A stretch of 64,000 nt of DNA. Origin: Medicago truncatula. Its lineage: Eukaryota > Streptophyta > Magnoliopsida > Fabales > Fabaceae. Below are positions 1-12,456 of this stretch, in pieces. The notes beneath the pieces are model-generated. The model was not told where the DNA came from. It saw nothing but the letters and a program-made list of their open reading frames with translations, and did no database searches. Made by a program: the position numbers and the translations under genes. The stretch covers positions 1,436,001 through 1,500,000 of the forward strand of contig NC_053046.1 of the NCBI RefSeq assembly GCF_003473485.1, given 5' to 3'. Numbering within the stretch: position 1 is the stretch's first letter; each line of letters opens with the position of its first letter.

Positions 1-1146
1 TTGCTTCTAATTCTTGTTCCTTATTTTTACCTTTTTTTTTTTTTTTTTTGTTAAACCTTATTTTTATGTTTTGTTGATTTTAAAAATATATATATACAGT
101 CTTAATGTTTGTTATAAAGGACTAAGGGTTTTATAGACAATAGACAATACTCCTTAGGGTTTTTTTTTTTTTTTTTAAAGAACATCTTAGGATTTGTTAT
201 AAGGGAGTGGTTACGGTTGAGTTTGGTTTTTTTTTTTTACTTGAAAAAGCATTTAAGAATCTTTTTGGGCTCTTGAAATCGGGAAAGGATCATATTCATT
301 TATCAAAATAAATGGAGTATGCAATTTGGGGAGAGATAGAAAGAAAAAAAAAAAAATAGATATTGGATACTACCGGCAAGTGGGTCCCACTATCATTAAT
401 TGTTGGGTCATGTTAATCTGTGTCCCAGACACTCGTTAAAGAGTTAAATATAGTATATTTGCATTAAATGCTTAAATAATGGCCCAACAAAGGTAATATT
501 TGCATTCAAAGTTGGATAATCAATGCATTGAATGCTTACTCTTTTGGCTTAAAATCTTCTCTTTTGGCTTCCTTAACCGGTGCCTTAGCATTATCCTTAA
601 TTATTTTATGTTTTTTCAAACTTTTTTTTTTTTTTTTTTGTGTATTTATCTCTCTCTCCAAATGGAATAAATTGAGAGAATCATAAATGAGGAGAATCCT
701 AATTCCTTGAAATCACATTTAAATATTTGTTTTGAATTTTCTAAAAATAAAACCGAATTTTATTATGTTTTCTTATCATTTATATTTATTATTATATATG
801 CATAATTGCAATCCTTTTTGTAAATAAAAGTAGCATAGCTTGCATAACTTTCATGAAAAATGCCACCAATGCTTGTTAGCAAATATTGACCAGAAAATGG
901 AAAACAATGTGTATACTCCATTAGGAGAGAGGTGCAGAAAAGTGGAAGAATAGATGAGGAACTAATTCTGAATTAGAATCACAAAAAACACATCTGAAAA
1001 AATGTAACTTAGACACTGAAAACTGAAAATTGTACACTCTCTTCCACTAGACACATTTATGCCACTCTCTTCACTATTTTGTTATATTCGTTTGCACTGC
1101 TTTACCTATACAGTTATTAATTTTATCTCTATATTTCTTTTCAGGG
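1..1146. other. AT-rich region upstream of the GATA gene
   Basis: No coding region seen. It holds poly-T tracts (near 37-50, 159-175, 229-238, 621-638) and a poly-A run near 344-355. The last bases before the first ATG read as a pyrimidine-rich tract ending in AG about 1143, so the GATA start codon probably lies just after a 5'UTR intron; the UTR exon itself cannot be placed confidently. A stretch around 380-410 (GTGGGTCCCAC followed by ATCATTAATT) resembles one near 53508-53530, suggesting an old dispersed repeat. Confidence 0.4.
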
Positions 1147-2592
1147 ATGGAGGCTCTTGATTCTGTCGATGACCTATGGGGTTTCTTATCTGACATTGGT
1201 GAGGATGATTATGACAAATCTAGGAAAGCCTTTCCTTCAGTGGACCTGGATGATACCAACCATTCATTTTCTGTAAGTTTAACCTTTCCAAAATGCTTGC
1301 AAGGCCGTGAGAAAATTATTGAGTATGTTGAGGTGTGATCAATAAAAAGATTGGTTTGAATCAATTAGAATTGTGATATATTATATTGTTTTTGTCCAAA
1401 GTAGAATTTTAGCAAGTACTCCAGATTTTTACTTGTCTTCCTTTTAGCATGAATGAATTGGCAATCTGAGATTTCAGTGCCTCCGGTGCCAACGACAGAT
1501 TCTCTCTTTGCATCAAAGTTTCCATTTACTTGTGATCACTGTTTCAAGGTTTCCATGTTGTGGAGCCGGATCTCTCTCAGTGTGAATACTAATGTCTTGA
1601 TTGAAAATTAATGTGCCGTTTTTTTTTTCTTTCTTTTTTCGAATGGCAAAATATATATATATAGATAAACGATACGAAAAAGATCGAACAAAATTAATGT
1701 GCTGCTTGTTTTCATGTTCCAGGAGTTTGCAGTAGAGGATCTTGAATGGCTATCCAACAAAGATGCGTTTCCAGCTGTTGAAACATTTGTTGACTTTTCC
1801 TGTATTCAACCAGATATTTCGCAGAATCAAAAGATAGCACCAATTGTCGAGAACAGCACAAGCAGTAGCAACAGCAATAACAGTTCCAACAGCATTACAC
1901 TCTTAAGTGGCTACAATCACGTAAAGTTCCCTGTCCGTGCACGGAGCAAGTCTCGTAGTAAGCCTCGCCTTGGCATTTCTGATACCTGGAACCATCAATT
2001 CGCGTGGAAACAACCTAATAACAAAACTTCCAAAGAACAAGCGAAACAAACCTCAACCATTGGGAGGCAATGTCATCATTGTGGAGCTGATAATACTCCG
2101 CTATGGCGTACAGGTCCTGGTGGTCCAAAAACACTTTGTAATGCATGTGGGGTTAGGTACAGGTCTGGCCGACTTGTACCTGAATACCGCCCTGCAAAGA
2201 GCCCAACTTTTTGCAACAATGTGCATTCTAATTCCCACAGGAAAGTAGTGGAAATAATTCTTAGTAAGCCTCACCTTGGCATTTCTGACACATGGAACCG
2301 TCAATTCACGTGGAAACAGCCGAGTAACAACACATCCAAAGAACAATCGAAGAAAACCTCAACCATTGGGAGGAAATGTCATCATTGTGGAGCTGATAAT
2401 ACTCCGCAATGGCGTGTAGGTCCAGATGGTCCAAAAACACTTTGTAATGCATGTGGGGTTAGGTATAGGTCTGGCCGACTTGTACCTGAATACCGCCCTG
2501 CAAATAGCCCAACTTTTTGCAGCAACGTGCATTCTAATTCCCACAGAAAAGTAGTGGAAATAAGGAAGCAGAAGAGAATAAGAATAGGATGA
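1147..2592 (+). CDS. GATA-type zinc-finger transcription factor with two tandem fingers
   Basis: Two-exon gene: 1147-1272 and 1723-2592, joined in phase 0 by a GT-AG intron, giving about 331 residues. The N-terminal part has acidic sequence and the motif LEWLSN, known from plant subfamily I GATA activators. Two class IV zinc fingers (C-X2-C-X18-C-X2-C) follow, both starting [10 protein letters not shown] and ending [14 protein letters not shown]. Plant GATA factors normally have one such finger and bind WGATAR sites in the nucleus. The second finger arose by a 306-bp in-frame tandem duplication (1957-2262 and 2263-2568). Finger 1 keeps [10 protein letters not shown]; finger 2 reads [10 protein letters not shown], changing residues that are usually conserved in the loop. 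The short basic tail ends [10 protein letters not shown] Ser/Asn-rich low-complexity run precedes finger 1. The family call is firm; target genes cannot be read from sequence. Confidence 0.88.
1957..2568 (+). repeat. Intragenic 306-bp tandem duplication (two units)
   Basis: Unit 1 is 1957-2262 and unit 2 is 2263-2568, offset exactly 306 bp (102 codons) so the reading frame is kept. Each unit encodes a [12 protein letters not shown] segment, a Lys/Thr-rich linker, one GATA zinc finger and the [11 protein letters not shown] tail. The copies are highly similar at DNA level, so the event looks fairly recent. Confidence 0.9.
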
Positions 2593-4270
2593 ATGCCATT
2601 GGTAAAATGAAAAGTGGTAGCTAGTGAAACATTTCTTTTTAGAAGTTAGCTTGCAATAAATTAGGATTTTGATTTTCTTTTTTATTTTGGTCTATTCTAG
2701 TTGAATTTTTAGTCCTTTTTCGCTGTCGGATGTTTTTGATGGGCAGTGAAAGTTTTTAAGTTAGGGAGGCCTCAAATCATTTCATTGTAAAATTTGGTTT
2801 TCGCATTTTATGTTGCTCACATCACATGTATTTTGATTGGGGATTAGGGAGAAGATGAGTTGCAAGGAGTGACTTGGCTCATTCATAGAGGCAAGTTCTT
2901 ATCTTATGCTTATCTGAACCAATTCAAGATTTGTAGATAGTGGTGTAATTAATTGTTGAGGAATTTAGGTTCCATTCAAAGATTTGATACAACATTCATG
3001 CTTTTGAAAAGATATTTCTATATAAAAAAAAAATATGTTAGAACCAAGCTGGTTCAAATGCAAAATTGAATCATATTTGTTTCCCATGATCTGATGTAGT
3101 AGAACATATCCTTCTCTTTGATGCTCATGCTAATCAATGAAATTAGCTTCTTAAAAAATTTGAAAGTTTATAGTGTGACTCAGGAATAGGTGGAGTGCAA
3201 GGTAATCTCAATGTTTTCTTTTGGAAGTAAGGATGCTGTTTCCATCTTTTCATTCTGACACAATCTTATCAATTTAACCATTGTCTGCCAATGTATGGAC
3301 TATAGAGTTATCAGTGTTGTTAGATAACCCGTATAGCGCTGCTACACTGCTATTACACATCTAGGATTTGGAGTAACCCCCGATGAAAGTCGATATGCAC
3401 TATTGCGATTTCGCTACCACTGCAAATGCCGTTACGTTTTGCATATTTTCGATTATGCTGATTGCATATCAGAAGTTATTGTTTTTTATGCTTTTTCCCC
3501 TAATGATACCAATAAAAATATCATTTGAGCTGCACATGAAATTTTTAAAAACAATAAAAATAAAATAATGTTGAGTCGGTGATGAGATGGTGTAACATCG
3601 TGATTTTTAATAGCTTGAGTGTATTCTTTTTTGTAAAACACAACATCTCTAGCGGAATATGTATCAATATCATCATATTTGTTTTTGAAATGAATTCGGA
3701 GTAAATACTTTCCAAACAAAATCATTTATTTCCGACGAATTGATAAATAGTAAGAGAATACTCACAACCCAACATTACTAAATAATGATAATATAAAGAG
3801 GCACATTAGAGACGACAATGCTGCCCAATATACAGCCATAGTGAAAATATCGTAATCTCAAAAGAAAGGTTAGACAAGACCCGTCCAACATGACATCATG
3901 CACTAACTCAAAGACCTACCCTACTGCATTCTGCAAAAAGAATGACTACCTACTCAGTTAGCATATAAACAAGCTACTACCAAAAGACGACTGGAAATAC
4001 AAGGCACAAGTGAACGGTGGAATTGGACCGGATACCGAGTTTTCAAAACAAAAAATAAAACACTATTTATACTAAAATATTTGAGCAAGGTGACAAATTG
4101 TCAGCATGAAAGCCTAACAAAGAAGTTTATTGCATCAAACCCCGCAGATTCCACCTTGCCCAATTTGCTGCTGATCAAACTCAGTAGCAGCAGATGAATC
4201 TTTTGCTGAAATAAAAGCCAATTTCTACTCCTTATCAATCGCAACATCATTCATAAATCAAGCTTCTAAT
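2593..4270. other. Intergenic region after the GATA gene
   Basis: Presumed GATA 3'UTR up to about 2830. After that no gene is supported: only short open frames without recognisable domains, and AT-rich sequence. Nothing further recognised. Confidence 0.35.
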
Positions 4271-4274
4271 AATA

Positions 4275-4503
4275 ATGAATTATCCACAAATTATGCAAAA
4301 CTCCATTTCCAGTAATAATATCAATTCGAATATTTGGATCCTTGACACTAGCACCACACACCATTTCACTTGCACCAAGAATACTATTACAAGTTTTCAT
4401 TATATTAAGCCTATTCATATAACTCTTCCTAACATTACTATAGTTATTTCCCAATACTCTGGTATTGTTCAGGTTAGTCTAGATTTTCAACTCTTCAATG
4501 TTC

Positions 4504-4520
<17 letters not shown>
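4275..4520 (+). pseudogene. Ty1/copia retrotransposon polyprotein remnant
   Basis: The frame reads ...NIWILDTSTTHHF...IKPIHITLPN...ISQYSGIVQV...FQLFNVLLI. This follows the copia gag-pol region around the protease active site (WxxDSGAxxH) and the downstream block ending in NVLYVP. The expected Asp-Ser/Thr-Gly triad is here Asp-Thr-Ser, and the frame runs into a TA microsatellite at about 4510-4539. No flanking LTR or reverse transcriptase was found, so this is an isolated, inactive fragment. Confidence 0.6.

Positions 4521-4540
<20 letters not shown>
4510..4540. repeat. (TA)n microsatellite
   Basis: About 30 bp of uninterrupted TA dinucleotides, interrupting the end of the copia fragment. Confidence 0.9.
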
Positions 4541-4559
4541 AACTTCCATGAGTTATATA

Positions 4560-5305
4560 GGGACATAATGTTATGTCAGTGTCACCCCTATGCATGGAAG
4601 ATGATAATACGTAAAATTGATAGTCATAATATACAACCTGCTGTCACAAGTAACTGAAAATAATTGGCCAATTCTTAGGATCTTAATGCAAACGTAACTT
4701 TCTTGGAAATAATTAGAATCTATAAGTTTCTCTAAATAGAATGAACACGTCTGTGGTAAATATAACTTTTCCCTTCGAAAACAATTATAATCATCTGCAT
4801 AGTATGCTTATATTAAATAAGAATATGCATAATTCATTGCACTTTAAGCAAGTAATGATTGAAATGTGCATACTATCATGAGATATGTGTGGGAGCTAAT
4901 TGGAAACTACATGAATCTGTGAAAAAAGTCTTGATTGCAAAGTTAAAGAAGGTTCTACCTATTTGATAAAGAATTTAGTGGTTGCTTGATATGATCCTAT
5001 ATTCAAAACAACAACATAAGTTCAAATTTTGAAATTGCTTTATACTTTCAATATACTTATGATCATAGAATATCATACAACAAATCATTTAACTCAATGC
5101 ATGACTGCATGAGGAGAGAACAAAAACTTCTAACAAACATATAATATAAATGAAAATAATGGCAATTTCTCAAGTTGCAAAATAAATCAACTATTAATTT
5201 AAAATAATCCATGAAGTCACCCGTAATCAAAATCAGTACAAAATAAATAACATAAACGATTAACAAGTGACATCACATCACACCACATCACACCACATCT
5301 ACATC
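4560..5305. other. Intergenic, AT-rich
   Basis: No gene recognised. Contains what is probably the 3' flank of the minus-strand F-box gene; a short CACATCACACCA repeat lies near 5271-5300. Confidence 0.35.
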
Positions 5306-6554
5306 TTAACAATAAGAACAAGGTGATATTAAACTCTCATCGTAAACTTCAATAATATTTTGAAAATTCGTAGGCTCGATAGTACCCTTCCTGAAATCGT
5401 AAACAAAATAATTAAAATCAAAATTTCCTACACACTTCAGCAGCACTTGATCATCCTCAAAGATATATATTGCCTTGGGATAGGCAGAACAATATCTATG
5501 ATCTTTTACGTAAGAAATTGTGAACAGTTTAATCCAAGACTCTGTATTTCCATACTCTTTCATAACCCAAACATCATCACCATAAGACAAGGACAAGAAA
5601 CCCCTTAGAACACCCAAGGTCGAGAAGCCACTCACATCTACTCCTCCACGATTTGGAAGCAAAACCTTTTGATAAGACTCCTTCCCCAAATCAAAAGCAA
5701 CAATAAAGCATGAAGTCCTCGGATAAGGTTTAAAGGCCAACCAACTGATTGCGCCGCCAACAAATTTTCCACTCACGAGTTTTCCCGACATGTCATAAGG
5801 GAGAACACCAAAAGGGAACTTCTTAATGCTTCTCCAAAAATTAGTACCTAAAGTATGAAGTTTTAATTCAATTTTGTTAACCCACCTACCTATCGACTTA
5901 TGGTACTTGAGAACAACAATCACCTTGTAATTATCCGTTAAACAATCATAGCCGAAGCTAAATTCTGTTTGCGGCTTTATGCAAAATTGCCTGTACTTGT
6001 GACTAAACTCTTGTGGCTTTTTTAAAAGGGGCAACTCCCTGAATTTTCTAATGGTAGGGTTCCACAATATAAATAAGTCTTTAGAATCGTTTGCAATACA
6101 AAGGATGCCATTGCAAGAGCCAATTATGAAGCAATTCAGATCAAACCGAAGATAATCTCCAAAATAGGTGGGTATAATCTCAAACTGTGAGACGTTACTG
6201 GTTATGTTGGTGAAAATAGAGTCTGAGTGGGTAAGACTTGAGAATGTACTTACATGAGTAATTTCTGTAGCTTAGGCAGCGGGTGATTGAGGGTGTGGTT
6301 GACATGCTAAGTTGCTTCTTGGCGAATTTGAGATCAGTGATTAGAGAATTACATGCCTTGCAAAGGCATCGGAGTTGAAGGAGGAGTTTCACGGGTAGCC
6401 TATGGAGGATTTGTGAAATGATGTCGAAAGGAAGAGTGGGAAGTGACTGCGCATGAAGTGAATCATCAGAAGAGAGTAAGGCTGAGGGGATGTTTGTGTT
6501 TCCGCCGTAGTTGATCGAGAGCTGGTTGTTGGTGGCGGTGGTTGAGTCATCCAT
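5306..6554 (-). pseudogene. F-box protein with F-box associated (FBA) domain, frameshifted
   Basis: Read on the minus strand from the ATG at 6554. The first frame (6554-6195) has an F-box near residues 37-85 (LPFDIISQILHRLPVKLLLQ...) with the following SLITDLKFAKKQL typical of legume F-box proteins. The second frame ends at 5306 and has the FBA-type pattern: a GSCNGILCI-like strand, LWNPTIRKFRELP, FGYDCLTDNYKVIVV and WRSIKKFP. The two frames differ by one base. Homology runs straight across near 6224, where one extra T (plus strand) breaks a SYPL-DSIFTN-like segment. The interval is 1249 nt, that is 416 codons plus one base, so only this base separates it from an intact ~415-residue gene. Family role: substrate receptor of SCF ubiquitin ligases, binding Skp1/ASK through the F-box. 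It could be a recent pseudogene or an assembly error; no GT-AG intron explains it well. Confidence 0.75.
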
Positions 6555-7040
6555 TGTTGCAGAATAAACGGAGTGGTTTTGATTGCCCTAACTATTTGAG
6601 TGCGGCTGTAATGACCTCAAGTGAAATGAAAGAAATATATAGGTTCCAAAACAGGGTTAGGTTTCATGTGGGAAAAGTGGAAGTCTCACGTCGAACACAC
6701 ATCAATAGTGTTTATATAGTTGGGGTGTACCTCTAACATAGTATTATTTGGAAGGGAGCTTCTATGGTGCACTCATGAAACTGACTTTTTTGGAAAAGTT
6801 AATTATGATATCATTTAAATTGTTGAATATTACTGATTAATGATCAATAGTAATTCATCTAGTAATGCTTGCAACATCTTGGACTTACAGGTACTATTTT
6901 ATCGTTGGCATCTTTAACATGCAAATAAAGTTTATGATATTATGTGATAGTCTTAAGTGTTACACTTAAAACAAGGTAGGATAAAATTAGATTAAATGTA
7001 GTCTTGTTAATTTGATGAATTGATGATACTATGGAGACTG
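6555..7040. other. Intergenic, upstream of the F-box gene
   Basis: Probable promoter of the minus-strand F-box gene. No other gene seen. Confidence 0.3.
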
Positions 7041-7900
7041 AATTTTTGATGCCAGTGTACAAACAGTGGGGTGTTACTCACTATATTTTTGATGCTATAG
7101 TGTTAACTTCACCAAAAGAGTCATTTTCATGACTTCACCATAGATTTTTCCTATTTGAAAACGATAAATTAAATAATAGCAAAACTATTTTGGAACGCAA
7201 TCTAGAATATTTTGGAACAAAATCTGAAATATTTTGGTAGGGAATCTAATATATCTTAGAGCATTATCTGAAATATATTTTGATACTCAATAATATATTT
7301 ATGTATTGAATAATATATTTTTGTATTCAATATAATATATTTTGGTACTCAATTGAGATATTTTTGTACCAGATCTAACATGTGTATTACTTGTTCCCAA
7401 AGTTTTTGTGAATTTTTTTTCTATAAATAGAGAGCTCACATAGTGCATTCTACACGCCAAAGAGTTCTATCGAGTTGTCGATAACTCTTTCTCTCTCTTC
7501 TCCCTCCAGCTTGTGTTAACGAGCTATTCCTCTCTTCATCTCCTTTGTCTCTTCGAATTAATAATGGTCTTAAGAGCATAGTCCCTTCAATTATTTATGT
7601 CTCTTCAGAATAAATAATATATTAAGATCACAACATCATAGTTCGAGATATTAAAAATTAGAATGGTGGTAACACCATATTTGAGTGGTCTCAGCACCAT
7701 AAATAATGGTCACAATACCACATTGGTTTCAATATTAAAGAATGGTCTTAGTACCATATTTGAGGGTGTTATTTCTCGAATGATTATTTATGGTGCATTA
7801 CGTAATCGAACATGTGAATGTTGTTTTATCCTAGAGACGAATGGTCTACCTTGCACAAACTCGGATATTGTCGTGAAACGTCTTAAAGAAAACGACATAG
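7041..7900 (+). mobile_element. Possible LTR-derived segment
   Basis: Features suggesting a retrotransposon LTR: a strong TATA box (CTATAAATAGAG) near 7421, a CT-rich leader with TTCTCTCTTCTCCCTCCAGC about 7490-7510, and repeated phrases of the type GGTxxxAxxACCATA between 7565 and 7765. Clear LTR ends, target duplication and primer binding site were not found. The open frame 7663-8007 downstream is not recognised. Confidence 0.3.
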
Positions 7901-8009
7901 TCGTAACTCAACCAAGTAATATCTTCAGTGGTGATTTCGATTTTATTAAAAGCTATTTTTCTGAACTCGAAAAACAACCAGGACAGTTACTTCACTTGTT
8001 GGTTTAAAA

Positions 8010-8890
8010 GAGCCTGTTTCTTTGTTTGGAGCCAGCATTCATTCTTTTCATTCTCACACAATCTTATGCTTGCATTTAGTTTCTATTTCTTTGATGCAAG
8101 CCTAAATTTTTTTTAAACTTTTATTCAAACTTCAGTTGTAGAATTTAAGAAATTTAACTCATGCATGTGAAACTTTTTTGAAGGATGTTGGAACTAGGGA
8201 AGATCAAGCCACACTGTCCTATTTGGCTAATGTGTATAACAGTTTTTAAAAATATAAGTCATTTTAGAGGGGTGTTAATTTAGTTGATATGCTTAACAGT
8301 TTAAAAATATAACTTGTTTCCTCTCTGCACACATTAATCTTGATTACATGCGTTTTTCAGATGTTGCTAGTTTGATACATTCAAGAAAAGTAAAGTCAGA
8401 TCAGTTTGGTAAGACTAATGTCTGGAGCGAATAGAAACCAAGGAAATATTTGTCTAGGTTATTTGAACTGAGCTGTTCTTTTTAGACTCCTCAAGGTGTC
8501 TAAGCCTCCTAAAAAAATTCAGGAGATAACTTTCGTAGAGCATTTTTTTTTTAACTATAATACATCTGGAGAGTAACTCCTATGGACTTTTTCAGGACAC
8601 AGAGATATTGAGGGGACATAAAAAGAAATTCTCTTTAAAATTTGCCAAGTTAATTTGATACATTATTAATAAAACTTGATTTGAAATTATTTTCCCACCC
8701 TATATGTTTTTCGAAAATACTCGGATAATATAATCTGAACCCCTATGGATTTTTGGATTATACAATTTGAAACCTCATAAAACCGATAATTGATGTATAA
8801 ATTGATATCAAAGGTCTTTGATACGATCCCCACAAAAATTGCAAAGCAATTTCATGGATCATATAAATGGCTAGCAATGACCGTGGTACC
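8010..8890. other. Intergenic, no gene seen
   Basis: AT-rich with only short frames. A weak GGATTATACAATTTGAA motif near 8754 resembles the palindromes of the dispersed repeat that follows. Confidence 0.3.
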
Positions 8891-8899
8891 ATGAAAACC

Positions 8900-9430
8900 A
8901 CTCTCAACTAAAAAACTAAGAAAGATTGAAAATGTTAAAGTATGCAAGACTATTTATAGCTATAAAACGTTCCTAGACTGTAACAACAATCAAAGAAAAT
9001 GTTTACTAAACTGATCTAAAATGCATTAAACACACTACAAACCGTCCAACCATTCCTTATAACGCCACAATCCACATTCTGGGATGGTTCAAATTATATA
9101 ATCTGAAATCTTCAGAGAAGGATTCAAATTATATAATCTTAACCATCAAAGAATGTGTTAATACTAGAAGTTTTGAAAGAGCTCAGAACACATGAAATTT
9201 AATTTCAACACCATGCACTAAAAATAAAAATTTCAACAACATAATAAACTAAATGGCATAAGTCAAGAACATAATAAATCACACACAAAAATATCATAGA
9301 TAAATGAATTTAATCTTCATATGGTCTATCCATGAGAGCCTTGATTTTTTAATAGGTTCTGGATCGGATCAAGTTTTTCCGAATATCTTTAAAATCTTTG
9401 GTTGGTCAGCAATACTTGACTAGTTAGGGT
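8900..9430 (+). repeat. Dispersed repeat family, copy 1
   Basis: Similar along most of its length, in the same orientation, to 60960-61510. Shared landmarks in order: a 'ctatttatagc' block; 'acaatcaa(a/g)(g)aaa'; 'acaccacaa(t)aaaccgt'; 'cacaatc(c/t)a(c/a)attct'; an ATTATATAATC palindrome; 'gaacacat(g)aaa'; an A/C-rich run of 'aacaacataataaa' type; 'tatcgtctatc/tatggtctatc'; and 'gccttgattttt'. No coding capacity seen, and class not assigned. The palindrome (G)GATTATATAATC(C) also recurs at 9849, 34392, 34430 and 35493. Confidence 0.6.
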
Positions 9431-12400
9431 CTCCTTAACCACGTTTTTTTGGTCATGTATTAATGTATAGTTACACTCTATGCACTCTTCACAAATTCTC
9501 CCTATAAATACTCATCCAGCATTCACAAATTCTCATTCATCACACATTCACTCATTCTCTTTTATAAATGGTCAAAGGGAATAGTCCCACTTTGTAAATT
9601 TGCATCCTCTTTGGGTGTAAGGTTACTCAATAGAGTGTCCTTCTCCCACCAAATTTGGTTTTACCCCTCCTCATCTTGCTTTTTAGGATGTGATAGGAAA
9701 CAAATCTTACCCCAACCTCATTCCCCCTCAATCCTCTTCCACCACATATTTAACATTTAAGTGTTTACTTATTATTTTTTGTCATTTACAATAATGTCAT
9801 CTTAATAATTTATGTCATATGATTGATAATCAAAGAAAAACAATTTTTTGGATTATATAATCCGAAAAAATAATACTTTAGGAAGAAAAAAAATAGGACC
9901 CGTGAAAAACTCAAATGATGAGAAAAGTAATAGCCAACAATGTATGCAATTGAGCTTGATAAAAAAACTTGTTATGAACCAATTCATCAACAAAAGATAT
10001 TCTAAAAAAATTATGTTTAAAAATAATCAAAAAATAAATAATACATTTTAATAGATGGATTGGATGATTATTCATCTATTAATAATCTAATAATTGATGA
10101 ATTAAATGAATTTTATAATTAATGGATGATTTGAATGCATTTTTTTAAAGGAATTTTTATTGGATTGTTAATGAACTAATAGATTGTTTTGATGGATTGA
10201 TCCAAATCCAAATTCACCCATTAGTGTATTTTTTTTTTCAAAACAATATTTAATTTAAAAACAATATTGAATAAATATAATTTTTTTCTCTTGAAGAATT
10301 TTTTCTCCGTTTATTGAGATTTTATTGAAAAAACTTAACCAAAAGATTAGACAAGAAAGACTACAAAATTGCGCTTAAAAGTTAAAACACTAAAGAAAAA
10401 AGGAGAATGTTAAACAATGAGCAAGGGTTGATAAAAATAAATGCTTATATTTGCAAGATAAAATTTCTCTGTTGAATTCTTTAATCGGTACCCGAGAGTG
10501 GGACATCGGTTAAAAAGAAAAAAAAAAAAAAAAAAAGGCCTACTTCAAAGTGTTGCAATCACGCCTAAAAAAAAGAAACCCAAAAAATTTAAAATAACAA
10601 AAATCAATAATTAAGACGTCTCATAGTGAATCTATTTCTTGAGCTTCTCCCTGTCAAAATTCATCAACTGTTTAGAGGTAATATATGCTTTCTAGTTTCT
10701 CCTTGTCTAAAAAACTAACAGTGGTGGTAATATTTACATTTTCCCACTATCTTGGGTTGAATATATTACGGTTAACATCAAAACAATAATTCACCTTCCA
10801 AAAAAAATATACATTTAAAGGAACATTATTAAAATTCTCATGTTACAAAAAAATAAAATAAAAGCGTATATCATCAACATATACAAATAGTCTTTCTTTC
10901 CTCAAAAAAAAAAAATAGTCTTTCAAAAAACACATATATCTAGCGTACTGAAAAAAACATGTCTGTCTAGTAACAGAAACATTCGCGTGGTCATAATAAA
11001 GCACATGAAACTCACGTGACAACGACTTCAGCTTCTTACAAATTGACGACTCTTTCAAACAGAGAAGACTCACACTTCAATTTTCTCTATCCACTTTAAC
11101 GTCAATTGCTTCAAAATAGCTTTTAGGGTTTTCACGTTCAGTTTCTCTTTAATCAGGTTTTACTCTTTCATCTTTCTTAGTTTTTTTTTTCTTTTGTTGT
11201 TTTCGATCAATCAATTCATTTTTTTAACTCGATGTGTGGGACCAATCCTACTATTCATTGGAATTGGATTTGGTGTTGGAACGGCGTCGACGCAGTTACG
11301 TTTACAGCCGTTTGATTCATATCAACGACCGAAATTGATTAACTGTATTATAACTTATGTGATTTGAACAGTCCAATCTTAAATAAATGACCAGAATTAA
11401 TTTATGCGTGAAATTGCTTGTATTTCTACATCATAAATTCAGATCCAATCTCTATTCATTAGGTCATATAAACTTAACAATGTTTTGTCTTTTTGTGTGA
11501 TATTGTTGTTTATTAAAATGTTTTGTCTTTTTCTGTGATATCGTTGTTTATAAAAAAAAGAAAAAATCTAAAGTGTTAATACCAAAAAAATAAATAATTC
11601 AAGAGAACCGAACGGGAAATCGCAAGAGAACAATTATGAATTATAATTTTTTTAGAAAGAATTATGATGTGAATTTATATTTTCAAAATTAAAGTAGTAT
11701 GTGCGCGCGCATGTGTGTCTTTGTTTGTGTGGGTGGGTGCGTGCATGCGTGCGTGTATTGCCCTCGTTACTCAAGACTTCTGGGTCCATCCCTGGTAAGC
11801 AGTGATGCTTTGTAGAGGATGGTTCAAATTCAGTGGCATAAAAAGGGAATAGATGTGTGTGTTAAAATTAACTAACTAACTAACTTTTCCTTTAAAAACT
11901 GTAGAGATTGGATACTTGAATGTTACTTGCATTTCAACAATTGTATGGTTAGTTTAGGTCAATGAAAGTCAAATGACACGTTTGGTTTTCTTCCATGTTT
12001 CAAAAGATTTAAGTTAAGGGTATTCATTATTCCATCTTAATAATAATTCCACTTGTATATCTTTTTATGTCATCAGAGATTTTCCTATGTAAAGTCAAAC
12101 ACATCATTCTTTGACTGCTGGCCAGTTCCATTTGGATTTGTCACTAGCATACAGTCTTTGACTTTTCATATATATTTTTGTTCTTAACCCTGAGAAATCT
12201 GGGGTTTGGGTAGGTAAGTAAAACTTGTTCAGTGATTATTCCAGTTAAGATTCAAAATTGGGTTATCCTAAATGATCCGTCTTTAACCGGAGCTCATTTA
12301 ATCACTTGAGTGAAGCCACAATTATGTACTTTTCTATGATTTATATTTCTACTTTAAAAGTTTTGTGCTGAATTGAATTTTATTTTAAAATTGTTGAGAT

Positions 12401-12440
12401 TGTACGGAGACAAATATGTTGATGTCTTATCTATTTTTCA
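9431..12440. other. AT-rich intergenic region and probable CNGC promoter/5'UTR
   Basis: Only short open frames and homopolymer runs (for example A-run at 10517-10535). A region near 11060-11160 with CT-rich sequence and a TTTAATCAG|GTTT junction could be the untranslated first exon of the CNGC gene. A GT/GC alternating tract lies at about 11698-11757. No other gene seen. Confidence 0.3.
11698..11757. repeat. Alternating purine-pyrimidine (GT/GC) tract
   Basis: Imperfect run of GTGCGCGCGCATGTGTG followed by GTGGGTGGGTGCGTGCATGCGTGCGTGT. A shorter similar tract is at about 14677-14700. Such tracts can adopt left-handed DNA; here they are simply simple-sequence repeats, one upstream of and one inside the channel gene. 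Confidence 0.7.
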
Positions 12441-12456
12441 GAATCTTCTAGGAAAC